Assembly: GCF_036625195.1 (NCBI RefSeq)
Contig: NZ_JAZKUG010000001.1
Coordinates: 1,860,001-1,924,000 of the forward strand
DNA length: 64,000 bases
Direction of reading: 5' to 3'
Source of the DNA: Accumulibacter sp.
GTDB lineage: Bacteria > Pseudomonadota > Gammaproteobacteria > Burkholderiales > Rhodocyclaceae
Shown: piece by piece, positions 17,141 through 27,137 of the stretch
Numbering within the stretch: the stretch's first letter is position 1
Layout of the letters: the number at the start of each line of letters is the position of its first letter
Made by a program: the position numbers and the translations under genes
Notes under the pieces: generated by a model
What the model was told of the DNA's origin: nothing
Database searches by the model: none
The model's input: the letters and a program-made list of their open reading frames with translations, nothing else

Positions 17141-17401
17141 ATGGCCCTGATCATTACCGACGAATGCATCAACTGCGACGTGTGCGAGCCGGAGTGCCCG
17201 AACGAAGCGATCTACCAGGGTGCCGAGATCTACGAGATCGACCCGAACAAGTGCACCGAGTGTGTCGGTCATTACGACACGCCGCAATGCGTCGAGGTCT
17301 GCCCGGTCGACTGCATCCCGAAGGACCCCGCGCACCAGGAAAGCGAAGAGCAGCTCTGGGTCAAGTACGCGAAGCTCACCGGCAATCCGGCCCGCGGCTG
17401 A
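17141..17401 (+). CDS. 2[4Fe-4S] ferredoxin (YfhL type)
   Basis: The 86-residue protein has two cluster motifs. The first is CINCDVCEPECP and the second CTECVGHYDTPQCVEVCP, where the longer spacing between second and third Cys is typical of the YfhL/Alvin-type ferredoxins. It is a low-potential electron carrier in the cytoplasm, partner unknown. The gene follows coaD by 13 nt with an AAGGA site, and a strong hairpin lies after its stop. Confidence 0.93.
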   Translation: MALIITDECINCDVCEPECPNEAIYQGAEIYEIDPNKCTECVGHYDTPQCVEVCPVDCIPKDPAHQESEEQLWVKYAKLTGNPARG

Positions 17402-17430
17402 TCGCCGCAGCAGAGTCGCCCGCTGCGCGC

Positions 17431-17460
17431 GGAAGCCGCCCCTCCGGGCGGCTTCCTTGT
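17431..17460 (+). terminator. Rho-independent-like terminator after the ferredoxin gene
   Basis: A perfect 11-bp stem, GGAAGCCGCCC / GGGCGGCTTCC, with a 4-nt CTCC loop is followed by TTGT, 29 nt after the ferredoxin stop. It separates the rsmD-coaD-ferredoxin transcript from tyrS. Confidence 0.75.
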
Positions 17461-17509
17461 CCTGGCGGGGCAGTGGACCCGCTGACTCGATCCCTTCCAG
17501 GCAGGCCCC

Positions 17510-18734
<1,225 letters not shown>

Positions 18735-18742
<8 letters not shown>

Positions 18743-18751
18743 GAGCTTGTG
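18735..18751 (+). repeat. 17-nt sequence spanning the tyrS stop, copy 2
   Basis: Identical to 10634-10650, and again overlaps a TGA stop codon. Confidence 0.6.
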
Positions 18752-18768
18752 AACGAATCCGGTTCGCC

Positions 18769-18810
18769 GCCGTGCGCACGGGATGACCTCCCTGGTTCAG
18801 CGCGCACGGC
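18769..18810. terminator. Inverted repeat between convergent tyrS and peroxidase genes
   Basis: GCCGTGCGC (18769-18777) pairs with GCGCACGGC (18802-18810), a perfect 9-bp stem, in the 122-nt space between convergent genes. A second small palindrome, AGGGCGC-A-GCGCCCT, follows at 18813-18827. Bidirectional termination is plausible although no U tract is present. Confidence 0.35.
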
Positions 18811-18864
18811 AGAGGGCGCAGCGCCCTGGCGTGTGCCGGGGCGTTGCGCGCGAGAGGATCGGTC

Positions 18865-19857
18865 CTACTTCTCGAAGGGCGTCGGCCGCGGCGTGTTGTC
18901 GGCGGACGGCGGCAACTGCGGCAACTTGAAGCTCGGCTGATCGCCGGTCAGCGTCTTCAGGAAGGCAACGATCTTGGCGTTTTCCTCGGGGCTGAACTTC
19001 TTGCCAAGCTGTACGCGACCCATCGTATCAACCGCTTCCGAAAGGGTGTCGGCTGCGCCGTCATGGAAGTAGGGATAGGTCAGCTCGACGTTGCGCAGGG
19101 TCGGGACCTTGAAGTTGAAGCGATCGGCATCCTTGCCGGTGACGGCGACGCGCCCTTCGGCCGGGCTGGAAGCCTTGTAGGGTTCGACCACGCCCATTTT
19201 CTGGAAGGAGTTGCCCCCCACCGCAACACCGTTGTGGCAGGCGACGCATCCGCTGTCCTTGAACAGTTGATAGCCTTCAAACTCGGTCTTGCTCAGGGCC
19301 TTCTTGTTGCCCTTGAGCCACTTGTCGAAACGCGAGTTGGGTGTGGCCAGTGTCTCCTCGAATGCCGCGATGGCTTCGGTGATGCGGTCCACGTCGACCT
19401 TGTCCGAACCGAAGACCTTCTTGAACTCGGCCGTGTAACCCGGGATCGACTGCAGCAGGCTGACTGCCAGTTCGTGCGTGAAGGCCATTTCGCCAGGATT
19501 CGCGATCGGACCAGCAGCCTGTGCCTTCAGATCCTTGGCACGGCCATCCCAGAATTGCGCCACGTTGAGGCTCGAGTTGAGCACCGTCGGCGAGTTGATC
19601 GGGCCCTTTTGCCAGTTGTGGCCGATCGACGTCTTCAGATTGTCCGAGCCACCCATCGAGAGGTTGTGGCACGAGTTGCAGGAAATGAATCCCGACTTGG
19701 AGAGACGAGGGTCGAAGTAGAGCTTCTTGCCGAGCTCGACGAGGGCGGGGTTGCTGACCTTGATCGGTGGGATCGGCTGGATCGGCTCGTTGGCTGCACT
19801 CCAGCTGCCGGTGCTGCCGAGCATCGCCAGACAGGCGACCACGACGTGTGTTTTCAT
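18865..19857 (-). CDS. Di-haem cytochrome c peroxidase
   Basis: From ATG 19857 the product is 330 residues with a signal peptide (about 1-21). Two haem c motifs are visible, CNSCH at 60-64 and CVACH at 204-208, as in the CcpA/MauG family. It reduces periplasmic hydrogen peroxide with electrons from small cytochromes c. The family is usually expressed at low oxygen, and a perfect FNR-type box with a matching -10 element lies upstream. Alternative frame starts upstream of 19857 would remove the signal peptide from the N-terminus. Confidence 0.93.
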   Translation of the reverse strand: MKTHVVVACLAMLGSTGSWSAANEPIQPIPPIKVSNPALVELGKKLYFDPRLSKSGFISCNSCHNLSMGGSDNLKTSIGHNWQKGPINSPTVLNSSLNVAQFWDGRAKDLKAQAAGPIANPGEMAFTHELAVSLLQSIPGYTAEFKKVFGSDKVDVDRITEAIAAFEETLATPNSRFDKWLKGNKKALSKTEFEGYQLFKDSGCVACHNGVAVGGNSFQKMGVVEPYKASSPAEGRVAVTGKDADRFNFKVPTLRNVELTYPYFHDGAADTLSEAVDTMGRVQLGKKFSPEENAKIVAFLKTLTGDQPSFKLPQLPPSADNTPRPTPFEK

Positions 19858-19950
19858 GCTGTGGGCTCCCAATTTGGTGAGGATGGCGGAAAGGTGACGT
19901 CGCTGTCCCGCGTCGTTGCGAGGAGGGCTGGCACGAGTCACGTCGGCGCC

Positions 19951-19991
19951 AATATATTCGCGTCGAGGATGGTTTTCTTGATCCAGATCAA
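19951..19991 (-). promoter_or_regulatory. FNR/ANR-type class II promoter of the cytochrome c peroxidase gene
   Basis: TTGATCCAGATCAA at 19978-19991 is a perfect match to the FNR consensus TTGAT-N4-ATCAA. A minus-strand -10 element TATATT lies at 19951-19956, with centres 31 bp apart, which puts the box at about -41.5 from a start near 19943. This is the class II activator arrangement. Confidence 0.8.
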
Positions 19992-20022
19992 GGGAGTCGC
20001 CTGCGACGAATTCCCTGCACCG

Positions 20023-21147
20023 TCAGCACTTGCGGATGACCAGGCTGCCGATCGAGTAGCCGGCGCCGAAGGAGCAGATGACGCCGAGATCGCCGCCGGC
20101 GAGATCGGCGCTGTGGCGGTGAAAGCTGATGATCGAGCCAGCGGATGCGGTGTTGGCGAACTCGTCAAGGATCACCGGTGCTTCGTCGGCCGTCGCCTCG
20201 CGGCCCAGCAGGCGGCGGCCGATCAGCTGGTTCATCGCCAGATTCGCCTGGTGCAGCCAGAAGCGGCGCACCTGCGACGGTTTCAGGTCGAGGGTCGCAA
20301 GATGGCGGGTGATGTGCTCGGCAGCCAGCGGGCAGACTTCCTTGAATACCTTGCGGCCCTCCTGGACGAAGAGCTGATCACGGTCGCCCGGATCGCGGTC
20401 CTCGCAGCGAGACATGAAACCGGCGTTGTTGCGGATGTTGTTGGAAAAGCTCGTCGCCAGCCTGCTGCCGAGGATTTCCCACGCGTTCGCCGCCGGCTCG
20501 GGCGGCAGGCGCTCGACGACGATCGCCGTACACACATCGCCGAAGATGAAGTGACAGTCGCGGTCCTGCCAGGCGAGATGCGCCGAGCAGATCTCCGGAT
20601 CGACGACCAGCACGCTGCGTGCGCTGCCGCAGCGTACGGCGTTGAACGCGATGTCGAGGGCGAAGGTCGCCGACGAGCAGGCGACGTTCATGTCGAAAGC
20701 GTAGCCCTGGCCGATGCCGAGCGCGTTCTGGATCTCGACCGCCATCGCCGGGTAGGGGCGCTGCATGTTGGAAGCGGCGCAGATCACGGCATCGATCTCG
20801 GCGGCATCGCGGCCGGCAGCAGCCAGCGCCTGCCGGCCGGCGTCGACGGCGATCTCCGCCTGCAGCGAAAGTTCGTCGTTGCGCCGCGGAACGAAGCGTG
20901 GGCGCATGCGCTGTGGGTCGAGCACTCCCTCTTTGTCGATCACGTAACGACGCGTGATGCCGGAGGCCTTTTCGATGAAGTCGACGCTCGACTCCTCGCG
21001 CGCGGCGACCTCGCCGGTCGCGATTCGCTGCGCGTTGGCTGCGTTGAACTGCCTGGCATGGGCGTTGTACGAGGCCACCAGTTCCTCGTTGCTGATGATG
21101 CATGGTGCGGTGAACAGGCCGCTGCCACTGATCGAGACGCGCTGCAT
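20023..21147 (-). CDS. Beta-ketoacyl-ACP synthase III-like thiolase-fold enzyme
   Basis: The 374-residue protein has the KASIII triad: Cys157 in MNVACSSATF, His in FWLHQANL, and Asn in EFANTASAGS. At 374 residues it is about 55 longer than standard FabH, with extra sequence in the N-terminal half (about 45-90). KASIII-like enzymes condense an acyl-CoA with malonyl-ACP or a related acyl chain. The longer variants often act in secondary or specialised lipid synthesis, so the substrate is unknown. It lies 165 nt upstream of the peroxidase gene, which has its own promoter, and 37 nt from the ubiB end. Confidence 0.85.
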   Translation of the reverse strand: MQRVSISGSGLFTAPCIISNEELVASYNAHARQFNAANAQRIATGEVAAREESSVDFIEKASGITRRYVIDKEGVLDPQRMRPRFVPRRNDELSLQAEIAVDAGRQALAAAGRDAAEIDAVICAASNMQRPYPAMAVEIQNALGIGQGYAFDMNVACSSATFALDIAFNAVRCGSARSVLVVDPEICSAHLAWQDRDCHFIFGDVCTAIVVERLPPEPAANAWEILGSRLATSFSNNIRNNAGFMSRCEDRDPGDRDQLFVQEGRKVFKEVCPLAAEHITRHLATLDLKPSQVRRFWLHQANLAMNQLIGRRLLGREATADEAPVILDEFANTASAGSIISFHRHSADLAGGDLGVICSFGAGYSIGSLVIRKC

Positions 21148-21184
21148 GAAGATTCTCCCTGGGTTGTCACGTTAGGCGTTTGAC

Positions 21185-22744
21185 TCATAGATGCTGGCCG
21201 ACCAGCAACGCCGTCAGGAGGACGGCGATCAGTGCCAGCAGGCGCCGCTGTTGCCGTTGCGCCCGCGCCAGTTCGCCGAGCAACGGTGTCAGGTCGGGCT
21301 CACGGCGTGCAGCCAGGGCCTGATAGACGAGACGCGGCAGTTGCGGCAGGGTGCGTGCCCAGTACGGTGCTTCCTGCTGCACGCCGCGCTGGAAGGCACG
21401 CCGCCCGAGCTGTTCGCTCATCCAGCGTTCGAGGAAGGGTTTGGCAGTTTTCCACAGGTCGAGGTCGGGATCGAGCTGGCGTCCGAGACCCTCGATGTTG
21501 AGCAGGGTCTTCTGCAACATCACCAACTGCGGCTGGATCTCGACGTTGAAGCGGCGCGAGGTCTGGAACAGGCGCAAGAGGACGCGGCCGAAAGATATCT
21601 CGTGCAGCGGCCGGTCGAAGATCGGCTCGCAGACGGCTCGGATGGCGGCCTCGAACTCGTCGGCCCGCGTCTCGGGCGGTGCCCAGCCGGCCTCGATGTG
21701 CGCCGTCGCGACGCGCTTGTAGTCGCGCTGGAAGAAGGCGAGAAAGTTTTGCGCCAGGTAGTTTTTGTCGGTGTCGGTGAGGGTGCCGACGATGCCGAAG
21801 TCGAGCGCGATGTAGCTGCCGTGATGGGCCGCGTCGGTGGCGATGAAGATGTTGCCCGGATGCATGTCGGCATGAAAGAAGCCGTCGCGGAAGACCTGCG
21901 TGAAGAAGATCTCGACCCCGGCGCGCGACAGTGCGGCGAGATCGATGCCGGCGGCGACCAGCGCCTCGGTCTGGCTGATCGGGATGCCGCGCATCCGCTC
22001 CATGACCATCACCGTCGTCGTGCACTGGTCCCAATGGACCTCGGGCACCTGCAGCAAGCGCGAGCCGCTGAAGTTGCGCCGCAACTGCGAGCAGTTGGCG
22101 GCCTCGCGCATCAGGTCGAGTTCGTCGTAGAGGTACTTGGCAAACTCGGCGACCACTTCCCGGGGCTTCAGCCGCTTGCCGTCCGGCCATGCCTTCTCGA
22201 GTACGGCGGCGAGTGTCTCGAGCAGTGCCAGGTCATTGGCGATGACCTCGTGCATGGCCGGTCGCAGCACCTTGACGGCGACCTCGTGGCCGCCGTCCTC
22301 CGGTCGCAGGCGGGCGAAATGGACCTGCGCGATCGACGCACTGGCCACCGGTGTCGCGTCGAATTCGGCGAAGACCTCGCTGGCCGGCCTGCCATAGGCC
22401 TTCTCGATCTCGGCCAGGGCCAGTTCGGAAGAGAACGGCGGCACCCTGTCCTGCAATTTCGCCAGTTCGTCAGCGATGTCGGGGCGCAGCAGGTCGCGCC
22501 GAGTCGACAGCACCTGCCCGAACTTGACGAAGATCGGGCCGAGCGACTCGAGTGCCAGGCGCAGGCGAACGGCCGAGGGCGTATCGAAGTGGCGCCAGAA
22601 GTGCAGCGTCCGCGAGAGGGCGGCCAAGCGTCCGCTCGGCTCGTGTTCGAGGATCATCTCGTCGAGACCGTAGCGGCTCGCAATGCTGAGGATTTTGGCG
22701 AGGCGGAGGAGTCGCACGGCGGGCGGGAGCGGATCGGTCGGCAA
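21185..22744 (-). CDS. ubiB: Ubiquinone biosynthesis protein UbiB (ABC1/ADCK atypical kinase)
   Basis: The 519-residue protein has the UbiB family signature near the N-terminus (GPIFVKFGQVLSTRRDL), the Ala-rich loop replacement SASIAQVHFA, the kinase-like catalytic HADMHPGNIF and DFG (ALDFGIVG) motifs, and a C-terminal membrane helix (LLALIAVLLTALLVG). UbiB supports ubiquinone synthesis and lipid handling at the inner membrane. The given TTG start at 22744 competes with a GTG at 22717, which fits homologues. It diverges from argS. Confidence 0.93.
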   Translation of the reverse strand: MPTDPLPPAVRLLRLAKILSIASRYGLDEMILEHEPSGRLAALSRTLHFWRHFDTPSAVRLRLALESLGPIFVKFGQVLSTRRDLLRPDIADELAKLQDRVPPFSSELALAEIEKAYGRPASEVFAEFDATPVASASIAQVHFARLRPEDGGHEVAVKVLRPAMHEVIANDLALLETLAAVLEKAWPDGKRLKPREVVAEFAKYLYDELDLMREAANCSQLRRNFSGSRLLQVPEVHWDQCTTTVMVMERMRGIPISQTEALVAAGIDLAALSRAGVEIFFTQVFRDGFFHADMHPGNIFIATDAAHHGSYIALDFGIVGTLTDTDKNYLAQNFLAFFQRDYKRVATAHIEAGWAPPETRADEFEAAIRAVCEPIFDRPLHEISFGRVLLRLFQTSRRFNVEIQPQLVMLQKTLLNIEGLGRQLDPDLDLWKTAKPFLERWMSEQLGRRAFQRGVQQEAPYWARTLPQLPRLVYQALAARREPDLTPLLGELARAQRQQRRLLALIAVLLTALLVGQHL

Positions 22745-22833
22745 AGAGGGAGTTTACACAGAAACGGTCGCGGCTGTTGGTTCGCCAGCAGTGGCGACAG
22801 CGCCGCGGTGGCCCGCTGGCGGGGCCGGCGTCG

Positions 22834-22839
22834 TATAAT
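22834..22839 (+). promoter_or_regulatory. Perfect -10 element of argS
   Basis: TATAAT lies 37 nt before the argS ATG in the ubiB-argS intergenic region. The -35 position is GC-rich and not recognisable. Confidence 0.5.
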
Positions 22840-22876
22840 CAGCCGCTTGACCCGATTCCCGAACCAAGAAACCGCG

Positions 22877-24652
22877 ATGAGTTCCGACCTGAAGTTACAG
22901 CTTGCCGAGCTGATGCGCGTCGCGCTGCTGAGTGTGGCACCCGGCGAGGGCAGCAGCGAGATCCACATCGAGCGCCCGAAGCAGGCTTCGCACGGCGATT
23001 TTTCCTGCAATCTGGCGCTGCAACTGGCGCGTTCGCTGAAACGCAATCCGCGCCAGCTGGCGGAACTCCTGGTTTCGGAATTGCCGTACTCGTCGTTGCT
23101 CGACCGGACCGAAGTCGCTGGTGCCGGCTTCATCAATTTCCATCTGGCACCGGCCGCACGTCGCCAGGTGCTGCGCGGCATCCTGCAGCAGGGCGAGAAC
23201 TTCGGCCGCGCGACGAGCGGCGGCGGCAGGACGGTCCTCGTCGAGTTCGTTTCCGCCAATCCCACCGGCCCCTTGCATGTCGGCCATGGCCGGGGCGCAG
23301 CCTATGGCGACAGTCTTGCCAGGCTGCTCACTTTCGCTGGGTGGAGCGTGACCAGCGAATACTACGTCAATGACGCGGGTCGGCAGATGGACATCCTGGC
23401 GCTGTCGACCTGGTTGCGCTACCTTGAACTCGGCGGCGGGCAGTCGGCCGAGCACGTGGTCTTCCCGCCGAACGCCTACCAGGGTGAATACGTGCGCGAC
23501 ATGGCGCGGCAGATGCGGCTGGCCCACGGCGGCCGCTATGAGCGCTCCCTCACCCAGCTCGCCGCCGGCACTCCCGGCTTGCCGGACGCGACGCGCACCG
23601 ACGCCGAGGCTGTCCGGCAGCGGGAAAACCAGCTCGACGCACTGATCGCCAACGCTCGCCTGCTGCTCGGCGAGGAATGGCGGTACGTGCATGACTTCGT
23701 GCTTGCCGAGCAACTTGCCGATTGCCGCAACGATCTCGAGGAAACCGGAGTGCACTTCGACGTCTGGTTTTCCGAACAGTCGCTGTTTGCCACCGGTCTC
23801 GTCGCGCGCTGCGTCGAGCGACTGGCGAAAGCCGGTCATGTCTATCTACAGGACGGCGCCCGCTGGTTCCGCTCAACGACCTTCGGTGACGAAAAGGACC
23901 GCGTCGTGCAGCGCGACAACGGCCACTACACCTACTTCGCATCCGACATCGCCTACCACCTGAACAAGTGCGAAAGGGGATTCGCGCGGCTGATCAACGT
24001 CTGGGGCGCCGACCATCACGGCTACATTCCGCGCGTCCGCGGAGCGCTCACCGCGCTGGGCATCGACGAATCGCTTCTCGAGGTCGCACTGGTACAGTTC
24101 GCGGTGCTCTATCGCTCCGGCTGGAAGGCGCAGATGTCCACCCGTGCGGGGGACTTCGTCACCTTGCGGACCCTGCGCGAAGACGTCGGCGTCGACGCCT
24201 GCCGTTTCTTCTACGTTCTGCGCAAATCCGATCAGCACCTCGATTTCGACCTCGATCTCGCCAAGAGCCAGTCGAACGACAACCCGGTCTACTACATCCA
24301 GTACGCGCACGCACGCGTCTGTTCGCTGCTGGATCTCTGGGCTGGCGACGCCGAGACTCTCGCCGCGGTCGATCTCGCGGCGCTCGAGGGTTCCCGCGAA
24401 CTGGCGCTGGCGGCCCGGCTGGGCGAGTTTCCCGAGGTCGTCGAGCAGGCTGCGGCGGAACTCGCACCGCATCTCGTCGCCTTCTACCTGAAGGATCTGG
24501 CAGCCGAATTCCACAGCTACTACAATGCCGAACGCATCCTGGTCGATGCGCCGGCGGTACGGGAGGCGCGCGTGGCGCTGGCCGCAGCCGTGCGGCAGGT
24601 GATCCGCAACGGCATGTCGATACTCGGTGTCAGCTGTCCGGAATCGATGTAG
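22877..24652 (+). CDS. argS: Arginyl-tRNA synthetase
   Basis: The 591-residue class I synthetase starts MSSDLKLQLAELMRV at ATG 22877. It has the N-terminal additional Arg-S domain (about 1-110), the HIGH-type motif HVGHGRG (about residue 134) after SANPTGPL, and the C-terminal DALR anticodon-binding domain. It charges tRNA-Arg. A long open frame continues upstream for 562 codons opposite ubiB but encodes nothing recognisable. The SPOR gene follows after 20 nt. Confidence 0.96.
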   Translation: MSSDLKLQLAELMRVALLSVAPGEGSSEIHIERPKQASHGDFSCNLALQLARSLKRNPRQLAELLVSELPYSSLLDRTEVAGAGFINFHLAPAARRQVLRGILQQGENFGRATSGGGRTVLVEFVSANPTGPLHVGHGRGAAYGDSLARLLTFAGWSVTSEYYVNDAGRQMDILALSTWLRYLELGGGQSAEHVVFPPNAYQGEYVRDMARQMRLAHGGRYERSLTQLAAGTPGLPDATRTDAEAVRQRENQLDALIANARLLLGEEWRYVHDFVLAEQLADCRNDLEETGVHFDVWFSEQSLFATGLVARCVERLAKAGHVYLQDGARWFRSTTFGDEKDRVVQRDNGHYTYFASDIAYHLNKCERGFARLINVWGADHHGYIPRVRGALTALGIDESLLEVALVQFAVLYRSGWKAQMSTRAGDFVTLRTLREDVGVDACRFFYVLRKSDQHLDFDLDLAKSQSNDNPVYYIQYAHARVCSLLDLWAGDAETLAAVDLAALEGSRELALAARLGEFPEVVEQAAAELAPHLVAFYLKDLAAEFHSYYNAERILVDAPAVREARVALAAAVRQVIRNGMSILGVSCPESM

Positions 24653-24672
24653 TCAGAGCACAGAGGATTGCC

Positions 24673-25464
24673 ATGAGTCGTGACATGAAACCCCGCAAGG
24701 CGCCGCCTGGCAGGAAATCGGGCGGTGGCACGCTGTTCGGCCTGTTCATCGGCCTCGTTCTTGGCGTCATCGCGGTCGCCGCGGTCGTCTGGTACGTCAA
24801 CAAGACGCCGCTGCCCTTTACGACGACCGGTCAGCAGCCCAAGCTGCCGCCGCCGGTCGGCAGCAAGCCAGCCGGGCAGCAGGCCGCCGAAGTGCCGCCG
24901 GTCGCTTCGGCGCCGCCGGTCGCATTGCCGGGCAAGCCGGGCGACCCGGTTCCAGAGAAGCCACGTTTCGACTTCTACAAGATCCTGCCGGGCAATGCGG
25001 AAGCGGTTCCCGAGCCGAAACCCGACGAACACCGGCCGGCCGAAGCTCGGCCGACCATCGGCAAGCCCACCGAAACGAAGCCGATCGACACCAGGCCGAC
25101 CGAGAACCGGCCGACCGAGACGAAGACGGGCGAGACCAGGACGGCGGAAGGAAAGCAGACGGAAGGGAAGACCGCAGAGAGCAAGACCGCTGCCGCCAAG
25201 CCAGCCGAGGCAAAAAGCGAGAACACCCTCCGCGAGCCCATCTATCTGCAGGCGGGCTCGTTCCAGAGCGCCAGCGACGCAGACAACCAGAAGGCGCGGT
25301 TGGCGTTGATGGGAGCAGAGGCGCGGATCCAGCAGGTGATGCTGCAGGACAAGGTCTGGTACCGTGTGCGGCTCGGTCCTTACCACAAGATGGACGACGT
25401 GAATCACATGCGCGCCGATCTGGCCAAACAGGGAATCGACGCCAACGTCGTGCGCCGCGACTGA
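24673..25464 (+). CDS. SPOR-domain membrane protein (FtsN-like)
   Basis: The 263-residue protein has a basic cytoplasmic N-terminus, one transmembrane helix (about 20-42), a long Pro/Lys/Glu/Thr linker and a C-terminal SPOR domain (about 190-263) that binds glycan strands bare of stem peptides at the septum. The motif FDFYKILPG sits in the linker. The linker holds degenerate PTExRPTE-like repeats (about 130-180). This layout is like FtsN, so a role in cell division is likely. It directly follows argS, as often seen in betaproteobacteria. Confidence 0.88.
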   Translation: MSRDMKPRKAPPGRKSGGGTLFGLFIGLVLGVIAVAAVVWYVNKTPLPFTTTGQQPKLPPPVGSKPAGQQAAEVPPVASAPPVALPGKPGDPVPEKPRFDFYKILPGNAEAVPEPKPDEHRPAEARPTIGKPTETKPIDTRPTENRPTETKTGETRTAEGKQTEGKTAESKTAAAKPAEAKSENTLREPIYLQAGSFQSASDADNQKARLALMGAEARIQQVMLQDKVWYRVRLGPYHKMDDVNHMRADLAKQGIDANVVRRD

Positions 25465-25624
25465 GCGACCCGGCTGATGTCCTCGCATCGACCGGGGGCC
25501 GTCCGGCATGCGGGAGAGGGCAGGGAAGGAGATGCCAGGTCGGCGAGGATGGGGGAAACGACGGTGCAACGCGGCAGGGCGGCCGCGCGGCAAGTTCATT
25601 TGCAGGCTTGAAGGAGAGAGATCG

Positions 25625-26272
25625 ATGCACGCACGTTCTGCTGGTTGGTTGCTGACCCTCGTCATCGCCTTGCTGGCGGTGGCACTGCCGGTACGGGCCG
25701 AACTCGTCGCCGGGCGCGACTTCGTTGCGATCGTTCCCCAACAGACGACCGACAATCCGGCGAAGATCGAGGTCATCGAGTTCTTTTCGTACGCCTGTCC
25801 GCATTGCAGTGAGTTGCACCCCACCCTCAGCAAGTGGTCGTCGGCGCTGCCGGCCGACGTCGTCCTGAAGCGGGTGCCGATCACTTTCGGCCGTCCGCAA
25901 TGGGCGCCCCTGGCGCGACTGTTCTACGCGCTCGAGGCGACGGGCGATCTCGCGCGGCTGGACAGCGCCGTCTTCGAAACGCTTCACCGTCAGGGCGGCA
26001 AGCTCTTCGACGACCAGAGCGTCATCGCATGGGCCACGGCGCGCGGCATCGACGGCAAGAAGTTCGCCGAGGCCTACAACTCCTTCGGTGTCCTCAGCCG
26101 GGTCAAGCAGGCCGATCAGATGGCCAAGGCGTACGGAATACAGGGCGTCCCGGCGCTCGCCGTCGATGGCAAGTACCTGGTCACCGGCAAGGACCTCAAG
26201 AACTTCAATGACTTGCTGGCGCTGACCGATCAGGTGATCGGCAAGGTCCGGCGCGAGCGCGGCAAGAAGTGA
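25625..26272 (+). CDS. dsbA: Thiol:disulfide interchange protein DsbA
   Basis: The 215-residue protein starts at ATG 25625 behind AAGGAGAGAG. It has a signal peptide (about 1-25), the active site CPHC at 58-61 in FFSYACPHCSE, an inserted helical domain and a cis-proline loop (GVPALAV). It introduces disulfide bonds into periplasmic proteins. It is the second gene after argS, 160 nt from the SPOR gene. Confidence 0.94.
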   Translation: MHARSAGWLLTLVIALLAVALPVRAELVAGRDFVAIVPQQTTDNPAKIEVIEFFSYACPHCSELHPTLSKWSSALPADVVLKRVPITFGRPQWAPLARLFYALEATGDLARLDSAVFETLHRQGGKLFDDQSVIAWATARGIDGKKFAEAYNSFGVLSRVKQADQMAKAYGIQGVPALAVDGKYLVTGKDLKNFNDLLALTDQVIGKVRRERGKK

Positions 26273-26336
26273 GGCCTCCGCGCACCGGCTTCGGGTGAGC
26301 GGGAGTTGGTGATCCACAGCCACTGAGCCGCCTGCC

Positions 26337-27104
26337 GTGCAGCGAGTCTTCATTACCGGGGCTTCGTCCGGCATCGGCCGGGCGCTGGCCGAGCACTACG
26401 GCGCGCGCGGGGCGCGGCTTGGGCTCGTCGCCCGCCGACCCCAGTTGCTGCACGAGTTGTCGACGCGCTGGCCGGAGCGCGTCAGGGCGTACCCGCTCGA
26501 CGTCACCGAAGCCGAAGCCCTGCGCGCCGCGGCAGCAGACTTCATCGATTCTTTCGGGGTTCCCGATGTCGTGATCGCCAACGCCGGTGTCTCGGTTGGC
26601 ACGCTGACCGAGGACGCCGCGGACCTCGAGGCGATCCGGCGCGTGATGGAGGTCAACCATTTCGGCATGGCGGCGACCTTCTCGCCGTTCATTGCCGCCA
26701 TGCGACAGGCCGGGCGCGGCCGCCTGGTCGGCATCGCCTCGCTGGCAGGCATCCGCGGCCTGGCGGGCGCCGCCGCCTATTGCGCGTCGAAGGCGGCAGC
26801 GATCAGCTATCTCGAGAGCCTGCGTCTCGAACTGCGCGCTTCGGGAGTCCGCGTGGTCACCATCTGTCCGGGCTACGTCAGGACGCCGATGACCGAGGTG
26901 AATCGTTTCCCGATGCCCTTTCTCCTTGCCGCCGACGAGGCGGCGACGCGTTTTGCTCGCGTCATCGAACGGGGCCGCAGCTACGCCGTCGTGCCGTGGC
27001 AGATGGCCATCGTCGGCAAACTGTTGCGGCTCCTGCCAAACACCGTCTACGACCGCGTCTTCGCGGCTGCGCCACGCAAGCCGCGGCAGCCGCCGCCGAG
27101 CTAG
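26337..27104 (+). CDS. Short-chain dehydrogenase/reductase
   Basis: The 255-residue protein starts at GTG 26337. It has the classical SDR features TGASSGIGRA (cofactor glycine motif), NAGVS (about 82) and the catalytic YCASK (about 150-154), preceded by a conserved Ser in the GIASLAG segment. An Arg-rich segment after strand 2 (VARRPQ) suggests NADPH preference. The substrate is not known. It converges on the next gene, also an SDR, 33 nt apart. Confidence 0.88.
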   Translation: MQRVFITGASSGIGRALAEHYGARGARLGLVARRPQLLHELSTRWPERVRAYPLDVTEAEALRAAAADFIDSFGVPDVVIANAGVSVGTLTEDAADLEAIRRVMEVNHFGMAATFSPFIAAMRQAGRGRLVGIASLAGIRGLAGAAAYCASKAAAISYLESLRLELRASGVRVVTICPGYVRTPMTEVNRFPMPFLLAADEAATRFARVIERGRSYAVVPWQMAIVGKLLRLLPNTVYDRVFAAAPRKPRQPPPS

Positions 27105-27137
27105 GTCGCGGTGGTCCGCCTCGTTGGTCCCGCCACC

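Noticed and set aside
18813..18827. AGGGCGC-A-GCGCCCT as a terminator hairpin
   Set aside because: The one-base centre cannot form a loop without breaking pairs. It is better read as a palindrome near the larger inverted repeat.
21191..22876. A 562-codon open stretch on the plus strand, in frame with argS
   Set aside because: It is antisense to ubiB, its translation is low-complexity Arg/Gly/Leu sequence typical of GC-rich shadows, and ArgS homologues begin at 22877.
25050..25200. Tandem PTE/RPTE codons in the SPOR gene as a DNA repeat array
   Set aside because: The repeats are irregular in both sequence and spacing and look like an ordinary low-complexity linker.
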